Source: Thermoflexales bacterium
GTDB taxonomy: Bacteria; Chloroflexota; Anaerolineae; Fen-1058
Assembly (NCBI GenBank): GCA_016931085.1
Contig: JAFGFO010000434.1
Span: 1 to 10,819 of the forward strand
Reading direction: 5' to 3'
Length of the DNA: 10,819 bases
This document shows, in pieces, positions 1 to 7,685 of this stretch. The position numbers and the translations under genes were made by a program. Under the pieces are notes generated by a model. That model made no database searches. It was not told where the DNA came from and saw only the letters and a list, made by a program, of their open reading frames with translations. Numbering within the stretch: the stretch's first letter is position 1; each line of letters opens with the position of its first letter.

Positions 1-11
1 CAGGTTTCCAT

Positions 12-50
12 ACCTGCCGCAAGCTCGGCGGCTATAGAAAGCCGCCCTAC
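12..50. repeat. REP-like palindromic intergenic element, copy A
   Basis: GGCGGCT (27-33) can pair with AGCCGCC (40-46), and GCCGC (16-20) can alternatively pair with GCGGC (28-32). The reverse complement of 12-37 matches 5901-5926 at 21 of 26 positions; four of the five mismatches fall in the hairpin loop. The reverse complement begins with GTAGGGCGG (42-50), a tip resembling those of the palindromes at 3284 and 7691. It is probably a dispersed palindromic repeat; no coding role is visible. Confidence 0.6.
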
Positions 51-97
51 AAAATGCTCTCTCCGACAAGCTCCTAGTCGAAAAAAGTTGAAAACTC

Positions 98-126
98 TTG
101 ACAAATAGGAAAAGACATGCTACAAT
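98..126 (+). promoter_or_regulatory. Sigma-70-type promoter of the lacI-family/glycosyltransferase operon
   Basis: A perfect -35 TTGACA (98-103) is separated by 17 bp from a -10 TACAAT (121-126). The -10 carries an extended TG motif at 118-119. The expected start of transcription is near 133, inside the first operator, which fits autorepression by the downstream regulator. Confidence 0.85.
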
Positions 127-127
127 C

Positions 128-141
128 TGAGAGCGCTCCCA
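128..141. promoter_or_regulatory. LacI-family operator O1
   Basis: TGAGAGCGCTCCCA is a near-perfect palindrome centred on AGCGCT, with six of seven base pairs symmetric. It matches the general form of LacI/GalR-family operators, which resemble TGAAAGCGCTTTCA. It sits directly after the -10 box over the predicted transcription start, so a bound repressor would block initiation. Confidence 0.8.
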
Positions 142-188
142 AAATCGGGCTTATTGGCCTTCTAGAGGGTGTGATAAGAGCTGTGGTC

Positions 189-202
189 TGAAAGCGCTCT
201 CG
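189..202. promoter_or_regulatory. LacI-family operator O2
   Basis: TGAAAGCGCTCTCG shares the AGCGCT core and flanks of O1, with five of seven pairs symmetric. Its centre is 61 bp from that of O1, close to six helical turns. It lies in the 5' untranslated leader just before the ribosome binding site. It could support looping with O1 or act as an elongation roadblock. Confidence 0.75.
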
Positions 203-213
203 TTACGAGGATT

Positions 214-1239
214 ATGGCTGGCAACAACTCGCCCACCTTAGAAAAAATTGCCCAAGTCGCCGGCGTGTCGCGGTCGACTGTATCGCGAGTGATTAACGAT
301 GACCCTCATGTGAGCCAAGACATGCGCGAGAGGATCCAGGCGGTGATTCGCCAGTTGGATTACCAACCTCATCAAGCCGCGCGCAGCTTGGCTGGGGGCC
401 GTACTTGTGTGTTGGGTTTGGCCTTTCCGGCCACGGCTACCCGTGTGTTCAGCGATCCCTTTTATCCTCTTTTGATTCAGGGTATCACCCATGCCTGTAA
501 CCAACACAATTATGCGTTATCGCTCTTTCTGAGTCACACCAAGGCCGACGAGCAAAAATTATATCCAAGAATATCGCGTCGAGGCTTGCTGGACGGGGTC
601 TTGACTCAAGGCGGGCATGGGAATGATGACTTTATCGCCAGCCTGATCGAAGGTCATATCCCTTTCATCGCTCTCGGTCGCCCATTCAATCTCTCGCGTG
701 CTAACTATATCGACATCGACAACGAGATGGGGGCGCAGGCGGCCGTCATTCACTTGATCCAGCTGGGTTACAGGCGCATTGGCACGATTTCCGGCCCGTT
801 GGATACGATCCCTGGCTACGACCGGCAGGCCGGCTATCAGAGGGCGCTGCGCGTGCGTGGCTTGGGAGTAGATGAGGCGCTCGTCGTCGAGGGGGACTTT
901 ACGGAAATTGGCGGTTACTATGCCATGCGGCGCTTGCTGCTGCAAAAGCCAGACGCGATTTTTATAGCCTCCGATACGATGGCCATGGGCGCCTTGCGGG
1001 CCGTTCGCGAGGCCAGGCTGTCCGTGCCGGGCGACGTCGCGTTGGTTGGCTTTGACGATCTTCCCCAGGCGGCTGTCACCAACCCGCCTCTGACGACCGT
1101 ACGTCAGCCGATTCACCAGGTGGGGATCAAGTTGGTCGAGACCTTGCTCGACATCATCGAAGACAGCACCGATACTCCCCGCCGGATCATTTTCAATACC
1201 GAGTTGGTCATTCGCGGATCTTGTGGTTCGCGTCTATAA
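214..1239 (+). CDS. LacI/GalR-family transcriptional regulator
   Basis: This 341-residue protein has the normal length and layout of LacI-family repressors. Residues 8-28 form the N-terminal helix-turn-helix (TLEKIAQVAGVSRSTVSRVI). The hinge helix around 51-62 carries the AARSL motif, whose Leu59 corresponds to the residue that inserts into the operator centre. The rest is a periplasmic-binding-protein-like sugar-sensing domain (about 62-341) with the typical late stretch GDVALVGFDDLP. It is a cytosolic DNA-binding protein that would bind the two AGCGCT-centred operators in its own leader, so autoregulation is likely. The effector cannot be read from sequence but is probably a sugar or sugar phosphate. 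The ATG start has a short-spaced GAGG (207-210). A glycosyltransferase follows 22 bp after the stop, apparently in the same transcript. Confidence in the family is very high; the regulon beyond this operon is unknown. Confidence 0.96.
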   Translation: MAGNNSPTLEKIAQVAGVSRSTVSRVINDDPHVSQDMRERIQAVIRQLDYQPHQAARSLAGGRTCVLGLAFPATATRVFSDPFYPLLIQGITHACNQHNYALSLFLSHTKADEQKLYPRISRRGLLDGVLTQGGHGNDDFIASLIEGHIPFIALGRPFNLSRANYIDIDNEMGAQAAVIHLIQLGYRRIGTISGPLDTIPGYDRQAGYQRALRVRGLGVDEALVVEGDFTEIGGYYAMRRLLLQKPDAIFIASDTMAMGALRAVREARLSVPGDVALVGFDDLPQAAVTNPPLTTVRQPIHQVGIKLVETLLDIIEDSTDTPRRIIFNTELVIRGSCGSRL

Positions 1240-1247
1240 AATGAGAA

Positions 1248-1253
1248 AGGGAG
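1248..1253 (+). promoter_or_regulatory. Ribosome binding site fixing the glycosyltransferase start
   Basis: AGGGAG lies 8 nt before the ATG at 1262. This favours that start over an in-frame ATG at 1241 and a GTG at 1223 that would overlap the regulator gene. Confidence 0.75.
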
Positions 1254-1261
1254 TGTATTCA

Positions 1262-2284
1262 ATGCAAAAATTCGATGTCGCTAATGGACCGGCCGTGTTC
1301 ATCATGCCGCATTGGAGCCAGCAGGCTGGCATGGAACGCGAGTGGCTGGACCAGACCCTGGACAGTATCAAGAAGCAAACGGATCCCAACTGGAAAATCT
1401 TGATCGCGGACGGCAACTCGCCCTCACAGGAAGCCAAAGACTATTTGCGGCAACTGGAACGCGAGTTCGACGGCAAATTCGAGGCCATTTTCATGCCCCA
1501 CAGCGATGGCCCGGGCCACGCCAGGAACGTCGCCATCCAGCAGGCCTACAGGGCCGGCTATCCGTTCATTGTATTCCTGGACGCGGACGATCTCACCCAC
1601 CCGCGCCGCGTGGAAATCGCTCGCAAAACCTTCCTCGAAAACCCAGCTGCCGGCGTCGTCTACAGCACCTTCTCGGTCATCGACGAACATGGCCAGCCGG
1701 TGCCGCACGAGAAATTGTCACAATCCATCGTCGAAATCCTGGAATCGCACGAGGCCAACCCGCCCCAGGGTAAAGACGCCTGGATCCAGATCGCAACCGA
1801 GACGGGCTATACCAATCTAACCTCGACCACCTCGGTGCGCACCCGCATCGCCTACGAGCATCCCTTCCCACCGGAAAAAGCCTCGGAGGATTATTACGCC
1901 TGGTTGGTCTATTCCGCCAGCGGCGCCGAGTTCGTATACACCCCGCTGACCCCGACCCAGTACCGCATCCCGCAATTCACCGAGGGCTCGGCCTCGCGCA
2001 GCCGCGAAGGCGGCCGGCACGGTTTTTATGCCACCAAGTGCCGGGTGGACTCGATGGGCTTTCAGGCTGCTCTCAAGCTGGCCTTGGGGCGCGGCGCGGT
2101 CTCCCCGGCCCAGGCTGACAGGCTGAATGTCAAGTTCCTGATCAAGGAGGCCGAGACGATGGGGCGTGAGCAAGAGCTGGACCTGGCCAAGAGTTGTTAC
2201 CAGCAGGCGCTCGAAGTCAGCCCCGATCTTACCCAGGCCATCGTTCGAGAACTTGGCTTCCAAGATAGGACCTGGGTCGTATAG
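1262..2284 (+). CDS. Family 2 (GT-A fold) glycosyltransferase
   Basis: The product is 340 residues from the preferred ATG. Residues 11-130 form a GT2 GT-A nucleotide-sugar-binding domain. It opens with AVFIMPHW, followed by a stretch of the form Q-T-x(3)-W-K-I-L-I-A-D-G-N-S. The GPGHARN motif (83-89) is the usual G-x-x-x-A-R-N signature. DADD (107-110) is the DXD-type motif that binds the divalent metal and nucleotide diphosphate. No membrane segment is visible, so the enzyme is probably cytosolic and transfers a sugar from an activated donor to an unknown acceptor. The C-terminal 50 or so residues (KEAETMGREQELDLAKSCYQ and onward) resemble a single TPR-like helical pair. The gene is the second and last of the LacI-regulated operon and is followed by a strong terminator. 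Pairing a GT2 with a LacI repressor suggests sugar-responsive glycan synthesis. Donor and acceptor are unknown. Confidence 0.9.
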   Translation: MQKFDVANGPAVFIMPHWSQQAGMEREWLDQTLDSIKKQTDPNWKILIADGNSPSQEAKDYLRQLEREFDGKFEAIFMPHSDGPGHARNVAIQQAYRAGYPFIVFLDADDLTHPRRVEIARKTFLENPAAGVVYSTFSVIDEHGQPVPHEKLSQSIVEILESHEANPPQGKDAWIQIATETGYTNLTSTTSVRTRIAYEHPFPPEKASEDYYAWLVYSASGAEFVYTPLTPTQYRIPQFTEGSASRSREGGRHGFYATKCRVDSMGFQAALKLALGRGAVSPAQADRLNVKFLIKEAETMGREQELDLAKSCYQQALEVSPDLTQAIVRELGFQDRTWVV

Positions 2285-2321
2285 GGATAACCCAGGCGCT
2301 TGCCTATCCTGAGCACATCGC

Positions 2322-2358
2322 GCTCGCCCGCAGATAGGTCTGCGGGCGAGCTTTTTTT
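2322..2358 (+). terminator. Intrinsic terminator of the lacI-family/glycosyltransferase operon
   Basis: A perfect 13-bp stem (2322-2334 with 2339-2351, GCTCGCCCGCAGA arm) with a TAGG loop is followed by seven T residues (2352-2358). It starts 37 bp after the glycosyltransferase stop. Confidence 0.95.
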
Positions 2359-2362
2359 GATA

Positions 2363-2371
2363 TGGTATAAT
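2363..2371 (+). promoter_or_regulatory. Extended -10 promoter of the permease gene
   Basis: TGGTATAAT is a perfect -10 with the extended TGn motif, directly downstream of the terminator. The -35 region would fall in the terminator stem and has no good match, so this would be an extended -10 promoter. The predicted start is near 2378, about 50 nt upstream of the coding region. Confidence 0.6.
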
Positions 2372-2383
2372 AAGAGCACGAGC

Positions 2384-2402
2384 GGGCAAGCCATGCTTGC
2401 CC
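2384..2402. repeat. Palindrome in the permease 5' leader
   Basis: GGGCAAGC (2384-2391) pairs with GCTTGCCC (2395-2402) around a CAT loop. No T tract follows, so it is not a terminator. It lies just after the predicted transcription start and could be an mRNA 5' hairpin, a protein site, or another palindromic repeat of the kind seen between genes here. Confidence 0.55.
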
Positions 2403-2430
2403 AGTCTACAGCCGATCCGTGGAGCGTGGG

Positions 2431-3276
2431 GTGATAAGCAAGCGATTCCGCCCACTGTTGTATCTCGTTCTGGTCGTAGCCGCCGGCCTCTATCTCATTC
2501 CGGTGTATGTGCTGGTGGTGACCGGCCTCAAGAGCTTTGCACAGGTCGACCTGGATACGATGTGGGCTTTGCCTTCCAGTTTTTCGCCGCAGAGCTTTGT
2601 CCGAGCCTGGAGCGGCGACCCGGCCAGGGGGCAGCCAGGGCTTTCGCGCAACTTTTTCAATAGCGTGGCCCTGGTTGTCCCGGCCACGGTCTTTTCGGCC
2701 CTGCTGGGTTCGATGAACGGTTACGTGCTGAGCAAATGGCGCTTTCGCGGCTCTGACACGTTCTTTACGCTGTTCTTGTTCGGCATGTTCATCCCCTATC
2801 AAAGTATCCTCATCCCCCTGGTGCAGACGCTGCAGGGCCTGAATTTGTACGGGACGCTGGCTGGTCTTATCCTGGTGCACGTCGTGTACGGCATTCCCAT
2901 CACCACCTTGATCTTTCGCAACTATTACGCGGCGGTGCCGACGGAGATGGTCGAAGCCGGGCGCATCGACGGCGCCAATCTGCTGGACGTCTATCGCTAC
3001 ATCATGTTCCCCATCTCGCTGCCGGGTTTCGTGGTGGTGACGATCTGGCAGTTCACCTCGATCTGGAACGAGTTCTTGTTCGCGGTGACGATCACGAGCA
3101 AGCCGTCGGTGCAGCCGATCACGGTGGCGCTCAACAACCTGGCTGGCTCGTTCGTGGTGGAGTGGAACGTGCAGATGGCCGGGGCGCTGATGGCGGCCCT
3201 GCCGACGCTGCTGGTTTACGTTGTGATGGGGCGCTACTTTATGCGTGGCCTGCTGGCTGGCTCGGTCAAAGGCTAG
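2431..3276 (+). CDS. Carbohydrate ABC transporter permease, MalG-like
   Basis: This inner-membrane permease of the binding-protein-dependent sugar ABC transporter family (CUT1 type) is 281 residues from the GTG at 2431. That start has GGAG (2421-2424) 6 nt upstream; a GTG at 2419 would add four residues but lacks that site. About six membrane helices are visible, the first at residues 7-29. The cytoplasmic EAA loop that docks on the ATPase begins near residue 175 ([20 protein letters not shown]), followed by PISLPG. The C-terminal ending [10 protein letters not shown] is typical of MalG-type subunits. A complete importer also needs a MalF-like permease, a solute-binding protein and an ATPase, none of which are in the window. 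Upstream is an unrelated terminated operon; 53 bp downstream is a kinase-AraC hybrid regulator on the same strand that may control it. The substrate is unknown. Confidence 0.93.
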   Translation: MISKRFRPLLYLVLVVAAGLYLIPVYVLVVTGLKSFAQVDLDTMWALPSSFSPQSFVRAWSGDPARGQPGLSRNFFNSVALVVPATVFSALLGSMNGYVLSKWRFRGSDTFFTLFLFGMFIPYQSILIPLVQTLQGLNLYGTLAGLILVHVVYGIPITTLIFRNYYAAVPTEMVEAGRIDGANLLDVYRYIMFPISLPGFVVVTIWQFTSIWNEFLFAVTITSKPSVQPITVALNNLAGSFVVEWNVQMAGALMAALPTLLVYVVMGRYFMRGLLAGSVKG

Positions 3277-3283
3277 GGGGGCC

Positions 3284-3312
3284 GTAGGGGCGACGCATGC
3301 GTCGCCCCCCTA
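3284..3312. repeat. Perfect GC-rich intergenic palindrome
   Basis: A 22-bp perfect palindrome spans 3287-3308, with arms GGGGCGACGCA and TGCGTCGCCCC. It is preceded by GTA and followed by CCTA, giving GTAGGGGCG-type tips like those at 7691. It has no T tract and lies between the permease stop and the kinase ribosome binding site. It could be a dispersed element or an mRNA processing or stability hairpin. Confidence 0.65.
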
Positions 3313-3329
3313 TCAGGTAGGGCAGTGAT

Positions 3330-5846
3330 ATGCCAGACGAATTGCTCGATATGCAAAAAGAGACCTTCATAGCTCTCTTGGTTGTCACGTGGATCATTGG
3401 CGTGACGGGCGCCTGGCTGGCTGTTTACCTGGCCCTGCTGGAAGATACGATGCAGGTTGCCATCGATCCGCTGGGTTATGGCATGGCGGCCCTGATACCG
3501 CTGAATGCCGGGGTATACTGGCTGGCCCAGCGGCGTTTTCGCCTGGCCACTTGGATCTGGGTCTGCAGCTTGATCGTTATCCCCATCTTGTTCACACCAT
3601 GGGCCTCTGCGCCCCATTTGGGTTGGCTGCCGCACACTCTTACCTTGGTGGTGGTGGCCTCAGGACTGTTGATTTCCCGCAACGCTCCCTTGTATATCGC
3701 GACCGTCGCTTCGGCGTTGTCGCTGACTGCCTTGGGGTTGAGCGCTCGCCTGGATACGAGTGGGCTGAGCGCCATCCTGCCGGCACTGGCGATTACCTGG
3801 AGCGTGGCAGTGTTCGGTTGGGTTTCGTCCGATCAGTTGATTACCGCCCTGATCTGGGTGCGGCATGCCCAGCAGCAGGCCGACGAGCGCGCTGAACTGT
3901 TGCGCGCCAGCCGGGACGAGCTTGGCAAAAGCCTTCTCATCCGCGACAACCTTAACGCCCAACTGCAAGAAGCTCATGCACAGGTGACGCGCTTGTACGA
4001 ATCCGAGCATGCCCGCCGCCAGGTTGCCGAAGAAGCCAGTCGCTTGAAAAGCCGCCTGTTGTCTACGGTAAGCCACGAGCTGCGCACTCCCTTGAACTTG
4101 ATCGTGGGCCTGAGCGAGATGTTGCTGCAGAGAGATGCCATGGGAGCTTCCTGCTTGCCCGATCTTTACCGGCAAGATATCGCGCGCATCCACGCCAGCG
4201 CGCAACACCTGGATGGCCTGATCCGAGATGTTTTGGACCTGGCGCGCAGCGAGGTGGGACAATTGCAATTGGTGTGCGAGCCGTTGAACCTGGCCGAGGT
4301 GCTGCACGTCACGGCCAGCGTGGGAGCGCAACTGGCTTATGACAAGGGTCTGGCCTGGCGCTGCGATGTCCCGGCCGATCTCCCGCCCGTGTGGGGCGAC
4401 CGCACCCGGCTGCGACAGGTGACACTGAACCTGATCAGCAACGCGGTCAAGTTCACGACGAGCGGCGAGGTGGCGCTCCGGGTCGAGTTGGGCCAGGATG
4501 CGTTGAGCGTGGTGGTCAGCGATACCGGCCTGGGCATACCCATTGAGGAGCAAGCGTTGATCTTTGACGAGTTTCGCCAGTCGGAGCGGACGACGGCGAG
4601 GGGTTATGGTGGCCTGGGGCTGGGCTTGGCGATCTCCAGGCGGCTGGCAGAGCTACATGGTGGGACGATGAGTGTATGCTCGTCCGGCGCGGAGGGGGCC
4701 GGCTCGACTTTTCGCTTCACACTGCCGCTGATGCGCCTTCCTCAAGCTCAACTGCCCGCACCGCCGCAGGCGCGCGAACGAGTGGTGTTGCTGCTCAAGC
4801 GGCGCGACGGTGAAAGACAGCAGTTATGCCAACACCTGCTCCGGCAAGGCTTTGACGTGAACGCGTTGTGGTTGGACGAAAACGAGCATTGGCTCTCACA
4901 ATTGTTGGCCGCTCCGCCCGGCGCAGTGGTGCTGGATACCGAGATAGCCACCGAGCAGGGCTGGGAGCTGTTGCGGATTTTGAAGAATAACCCGGCCACC
5001 CAAGACACCTCCGTGTTGTTCTACTCGCTGATTCAGGAGCGCGATCATGGCGTATTGCTGGAGATGGATTATCTCACCAAGCCGGTGGGAACGGCCGAAT
5101 TGGCTCAAGCGCTCAAGCGCCAGGGGCTGCCAGATGGAGAAAAAAGCATTCTGGTGGTGGATGACGAGCCGGGCATTTTAGAGATGCACGCCCGGATCGT
5201 ACAGGCGCAGTCGAGCGCTTCCCAGGTCCTCAAAGCCCGTAATGGGCGAGAGGCGCTGGAAAGCATGCGCCAAAAACGGCCTGACCTGGTGCTGCTCGAT
5301 CTCATGATGCCAGAAATGAATGGCTTCGAGGTGTTGGAAGCGATGCAGAGCGACCCCATCCTCCGGGATATCCCGGTGATCGTGTTGACCGGGCAGGTTT
5401 TGGCCGAAAAAGATATGGCGCGCCTGAACCAGGGCGTGGCCAGCGTGCTGGCCAAGGGTCTATTCAGTGTCGAGGAAACGTTGGCACACGTGGAGCAAGC
5501 CCTGGCGCGCAAGCAAAAGGCCGGCGGGGAAACGCGGCGGCTTGTGCGCAAGGCCATGGCCTACCTTCACGCCCATTACGCGGAAGAGATCTCGATCGAC
5601 GAACTGGCTCGCTTCGTCGGTCTGAACAAGCATTACCTGGCACGCAGTTTCCGCCAGGAAACAGGCGTGTCGCCCCTGGTTTATCTCAATCGCTACCGGG
5701 TGAACCAGGCCAAGGCTTTGCTGACCGCCAGGGACAAGAGCGTGGCAGAAGTGGCCAGGGAGGTCGGTTTTTCCGACAGCGCTTACTTTAGCCAGGTCTT
5801 TCGGCGCGAGACCGGCGTGTCCCCCACCGCCTACAAGCAGGCTTGA
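3330..5846 (+). CDS. Membrane hybrid histidine kinase with two receiver domains and AraC-type output
   Basis: This 838-residue protein puts a whole two-component pathway in one chain. Residues 13-165 hold about six membrane helices with no obvious extracellular domain. A coiled coil follows (about 178-240). The HisKA H-box TVSHELRTP contains phospho-acceptor His249. The ATPase domain has N-box NLISNAVKF (367-375), DTGLGIP (398-404) and GYGGLGLGLAI (425-435). A first receiver-like domain (about 475-590) keeps Asp536 but lacks the acidic pair. A second receiver (about 607-725) is complete: Asp611/Asp612, Asp657, Thr687 and Lys709. The C-terminal 100 residues form an AraC/XylS double helix-turn-helix, its second motif at VAEVAREVGFSDSAYFSQVF. 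The layout recalls hybrid two-component regulators of polysaccharide use but has a membrane sensor instead of a periplasmic one. AGGTAGGG (3315-3322) supports the ATG. It is probably co-transcribed with the permease; the signal is unknown. Confidence 0.95.
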   Translation: MPDELLDMQKETFIALLVVTWIIGVTGAWLAVYLALLEDTMQVAIDPLGYGMAALIPLNAGVYWLAQRRFRLATWIWVCSLIVIPILFTPWASAPHLGWLPHTLTLVVVASGLLISRNAPLYIATVASALSLTALGLSARLDTSGLSAILPALAITWSVAVFGWVSSDQLITALIWVRHAQQQADERAELLRASRDELGKSLLIRDNLNAQLQEAHAQVTRLYESEHARRQVAEEASRLKSRLLSTVSHELRTPLNLIVGLSEMLLQRDAMGASCLPDLYRQDIARIHASAQHLDGLIRDVLDLARSEVGQLQLVCEPLNLAEVLHVTASVGAQLAYDKGLAWRCDVPADLPPVWGDRTRLRQVTLNLISNAVKFTTSGEVALRVELGQDALSVVVSDTGLGIPIEEQALIFDEFRQSERTTARGYGGLGLGLAISRRLAELHGGTMSVCSSGAEGAGSTFRFTLPLMRLPQAQLPAPPQARERVVLLLKRRDGERQQLCQHLLRQGFDVNALWLDENEHWLSQLLAAPPGAVVLDTEIATEQGWELLRILKNNPATQDTSVLFYSLIQERDHGVLLEMDYLTKPVGTAELAQALKRQGLPDGEKSILVVDDEPGILEMHARIVQAQSSASQVLKARNGREALESMRQKRPDLVLLDLMMPEMNGFEVLEAMQSDPILRDIPVIVLTGQVLAEKDMARLNQGVASVLAKGLFSVEETLAHVEQALARKQKAGGETRRLVRKAMAYLHAHYAEEISIDELARFVGLNKHYLARSFRQETGVSPLVYLNRYRVNQAKALLTARDKSVAEVAREVGFSDSAYFSQVFRRETGVSPTAYKQA

Positions 5847-5891
5847 GATCACGTGGTCTTGGCTTCTCACCAAGGACGAAGATGCGCGGCA

Positions 5892-5926
5892 TGTAGCTTT
5901 CCATAGCCGCCGTCTTGGCGGCAGGT
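5892..5926. repeat. REP-like palindromic intergenic element, copy B
   Basis: GCCGCC (5906-5911) pairs with GGCGGC (5917-5922) around GTCTT. The segment 5901-5926 is an inverted copy of 12-37 (21 of 26 identical). The preceding TGTAG-CTTT (5892-5900) also matches copy A, apart from a 5-bp GGCGG missing here. It sits between the convergent kinase and peptidase genes. No T tract is adjacent, so a terminator role is doubtful. Confidence 0.6.
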
Positions 5927-5935
5927 TCAGAATCT

Positions 5936-5958
5936 TCTCTGTGTCCTGTGTGTCTCTG
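5936..5958. repeat. CTGTGT-rich low-complexity segment
   Basis: The segment consists of imperfect tandem CTGTGT/CTGTGTGT/CTCT units (TCTCTGTGTCC then TGTGTGTCTCTGG), ending just before the peptidase stop codon. Similar CTCTGTGTCC-type tracts recur between genes in several GC-rich phyla. The assignment to such a family is from memory and tentative. Confidence 0.3.
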
Positions 5959-5959
5959 G

Positions 5960-7675
5960 CTAATCCCCCCCGATTTTCTCTTCCAATTCTTCGATGTTGT
6001 GTTCTATCAGGCTGACGGCCTTGCGCAGTGTGGCGGCGTCGAAGGCGAAGCGAGCGCCGGCTGCGGCGTATAACTCGGGCAGCCCCAATGTCCCCCCCAG
6101 GGACAATGCTCTGCGGTATTGCGCCACGGCCAGCACGCGGTCTCGCAACGCGTTACGCCATATCTGCACGGCGCCCAGGCGCGCCAGGCCGTACTCGATG
6201 TAATAGAATGGGTAGCGGAGGATGTGATGCTTGTGCTGCCAGCCACAGTTCATTCCGTCTTCCAGCCCGCTCCAATCGACGCCCACCATAAAGTGCTGCC
6301 ATAATGACCACCACGTCTCATCGCAATGCTTGGGGTCGCTGGCGTCGACACGGTGGGTATAAGCCCAGTGTTGAAAGGCATCCACCACCGCCATATAAGG
6401 CCAGAACAGGATGATCCCCTCCAGGAGCTTGAGGCGAGCGCGGGCCGCATCCCGTTCGGAATAAAAGCCGCCTTCTGACCGGGCCAGGTAGGGTGCGGCC
6501 AGCAGTTCCATCCCCATCGAGGCCACTTCGGCAAACTCGGCCCCGACGTCGCGTTGTTGGAAATAGGGCAGGTGGCTGGACTCAAAGTTGTGGAAGGCGT
6601 GCCCTCCCTCGTGCAGGATGGTCCGTACGTCTTCATGCGTGCCGACGATGTTGGCAAACATGAAGGGACGTTTCTGTACCCAAAACGAGGTGCAATATGC
6701 CCCCGGCGCCTTGGCCCTGCGGTTTTCCAAGTCGAGCAATTTCTCGCGGCGCATGATCTCAAAATAGCTCCCAAGCTGCGGATCGACGCGCTGAAAAATG
6801 GCGCTGGCGGTGCTTTCCAGTTCGGCCAGGCTGTCGAAAGGCTGCAGGGGGGAGAGACCGAGTGGGTCGATGTCCAGGTCCCACGGGCGCAGCCTGGGCA
6901 GACCCAGGCGACGGCGACGCTTTTCGTAGATTCGCCTGGCCGCCGGCACGGCCACGCTTCCAATGGCCTGGTGAAACCGAGCGCAATCGGCCGGCGTATA
7001 GTCAGAGCGTACTAATTGCTGCCAGCGAAACGCCCGGTAATCGGGGCAATCGGCATTGGCGGCTTGTTCATCACGCACTTTTATCAACGCTACCCACAAG
7101 GCGTTGGTGGCTTCGCGGTCGGCCAGTTGGCGCTCGACCGTTGTGCGCCAGGCCTGTTCGCGAAGAGCTCGATCCTCGCTTTGGTACGTGACTTTCAGTT
7201 GAGGGATGGTCAGTTCATTGCCGTTCCACTGGACCGTCTGTGCGCCGGCCAACTTGTTGTACTCTGTGCTCAACTGGCGCTCCTGTGTGCGTAGGGGAAG
7301 ATTGCTGCGCCTGAAAATGGCCACCTCGGCCTGCATGTTGATCAGAGGGGTCTCAAAACCCGGCGCCCCCAGGCCGCTGGCCAACAGTTTCTCTTTGAGC
7401 TTTTGGTCGGCCAGCTCGACGCTGGGTGCGATCGTGCCCATAAAAGCGTTATAACGCTGTTCGGCAGCCTGGTCGGAAGTGTCACACGTGGTGGCCACAT
7501 ACAGGCGCGCGCGCGTCTCGCCCAGCAGGTTCAGTAGACGCGTCCAATCTGCCAGCCAGTTTGCCACTGTCTTGGCCGTCAGGGCCTGGGCGGCCAGGTC
7601 GTCGTAATACGGCTCGATCTGCGCCCACGACCACGTCATAAACTCGCCCGCTGTCTCGGGCAGTGAATCGAACAT
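5960..7675 (-). CDS. M3-family zinc oligoendopeptidase (PepF-like)
   Basis: This 571-residue protein has the usual length of bacterial M3B oligoendopeptidases. The zinc site is clear: HEGGH (355-359) supplies two histidine ligands and the catalytic Glu356. The downstream EVAS motif supplies the likely third ligand, Glu383, 24 residues after the second His. The C-terminal FYYIEYGLARLGAVQIW is the conserved tyrosine-rich substrate-binding segment. No signal peptide is visible, so the enzyme is cytosolic and would trim short peptides taken up or released by protein turnover. The LRPWDLDIDP stretch suggests the M3 branch separate from true PepF, but that sub-assignment is tentative. The ATG has AGGA (plus-strand 7682-7685) 6 nt upstream, which overlaps the stop codon of the exporter gene, so the two are translated from one transcript and probably coupled. 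Confidence 0.95.
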   Translation of the reverse strand: MFDSLPETAGEFMTWSWAQIEPYYDDLAAQALTAKTVANWLADWTRLLNLLGETRARLYVATTCDTSDQAAEQRYNAFMGTIAPSVELADQKLKEKLLASGLGAPGFETPLINMQAEVAIFRRSNLPLRTQERQLSTEYNKLAGAQTVQWNGNELTIPQLKVTYQSEDRALREQAWRTTVERQLADREATNALWVALIKVRDEQAANADCPDYRAFRWQQLVRSDYTPADCARFHQAIGSVAVPAARRIYEKRRRRLGLPRLRPWDLDIDPLGLSPLQPFDSLAELESTASAIFQRVDPQLGSYFEIMRREKLLDLENRRAKAPGAYCTSFWVQKRPFMFANIVGTHEDVRTILHEGGHAFHNFESSHLPYFQQRDVGAEFAEVASMGMELLAAPYLARSEGGFYSERDAARARLKLLEGIILFWPYMAVVDAFQHWAYTHRVDASDPKHCDETWWSLWQHFMVGVDWSGLEDGMNCGWQHKHHILRYPFYYIEYGLARLGAVQIWRNALRDRVLAVAQYRRALSLGGTLGLPELYAAAGARFAFDAATLRKAVSLIEHNIEELEEKIGGD

Positions 7676-7681
7676 GAATTA

Positions 7682-7685
7682 TCCT
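7682..7685 (-). promoter_or_regulatory. Peptidase ribosome binding site overlapping the exporter stop
   Basis: On the minus strand AGGA lies 6 nt before the peptidase ATG (7675) and overlaps the TAG stop (7684-7686) of the EamA gene. This suggests translational coupling. Confidence 0.65.

Noticed and set aside
3660..4553. Long minus-strand open frame opposite the histidine kinase
   Set aside because: It is antisense to a clear multi-domain kinase whose H-box and N-box lie in this very segment. It has no recognisable domain; it is a by-product of GC-rich codon use.
5856..5877. Weak hairpin after the kinase stop as a terminator
   Set aside because: The CTTGG/CCAAG stem is only 5 bp long and has no T tract, so it is not convincing.
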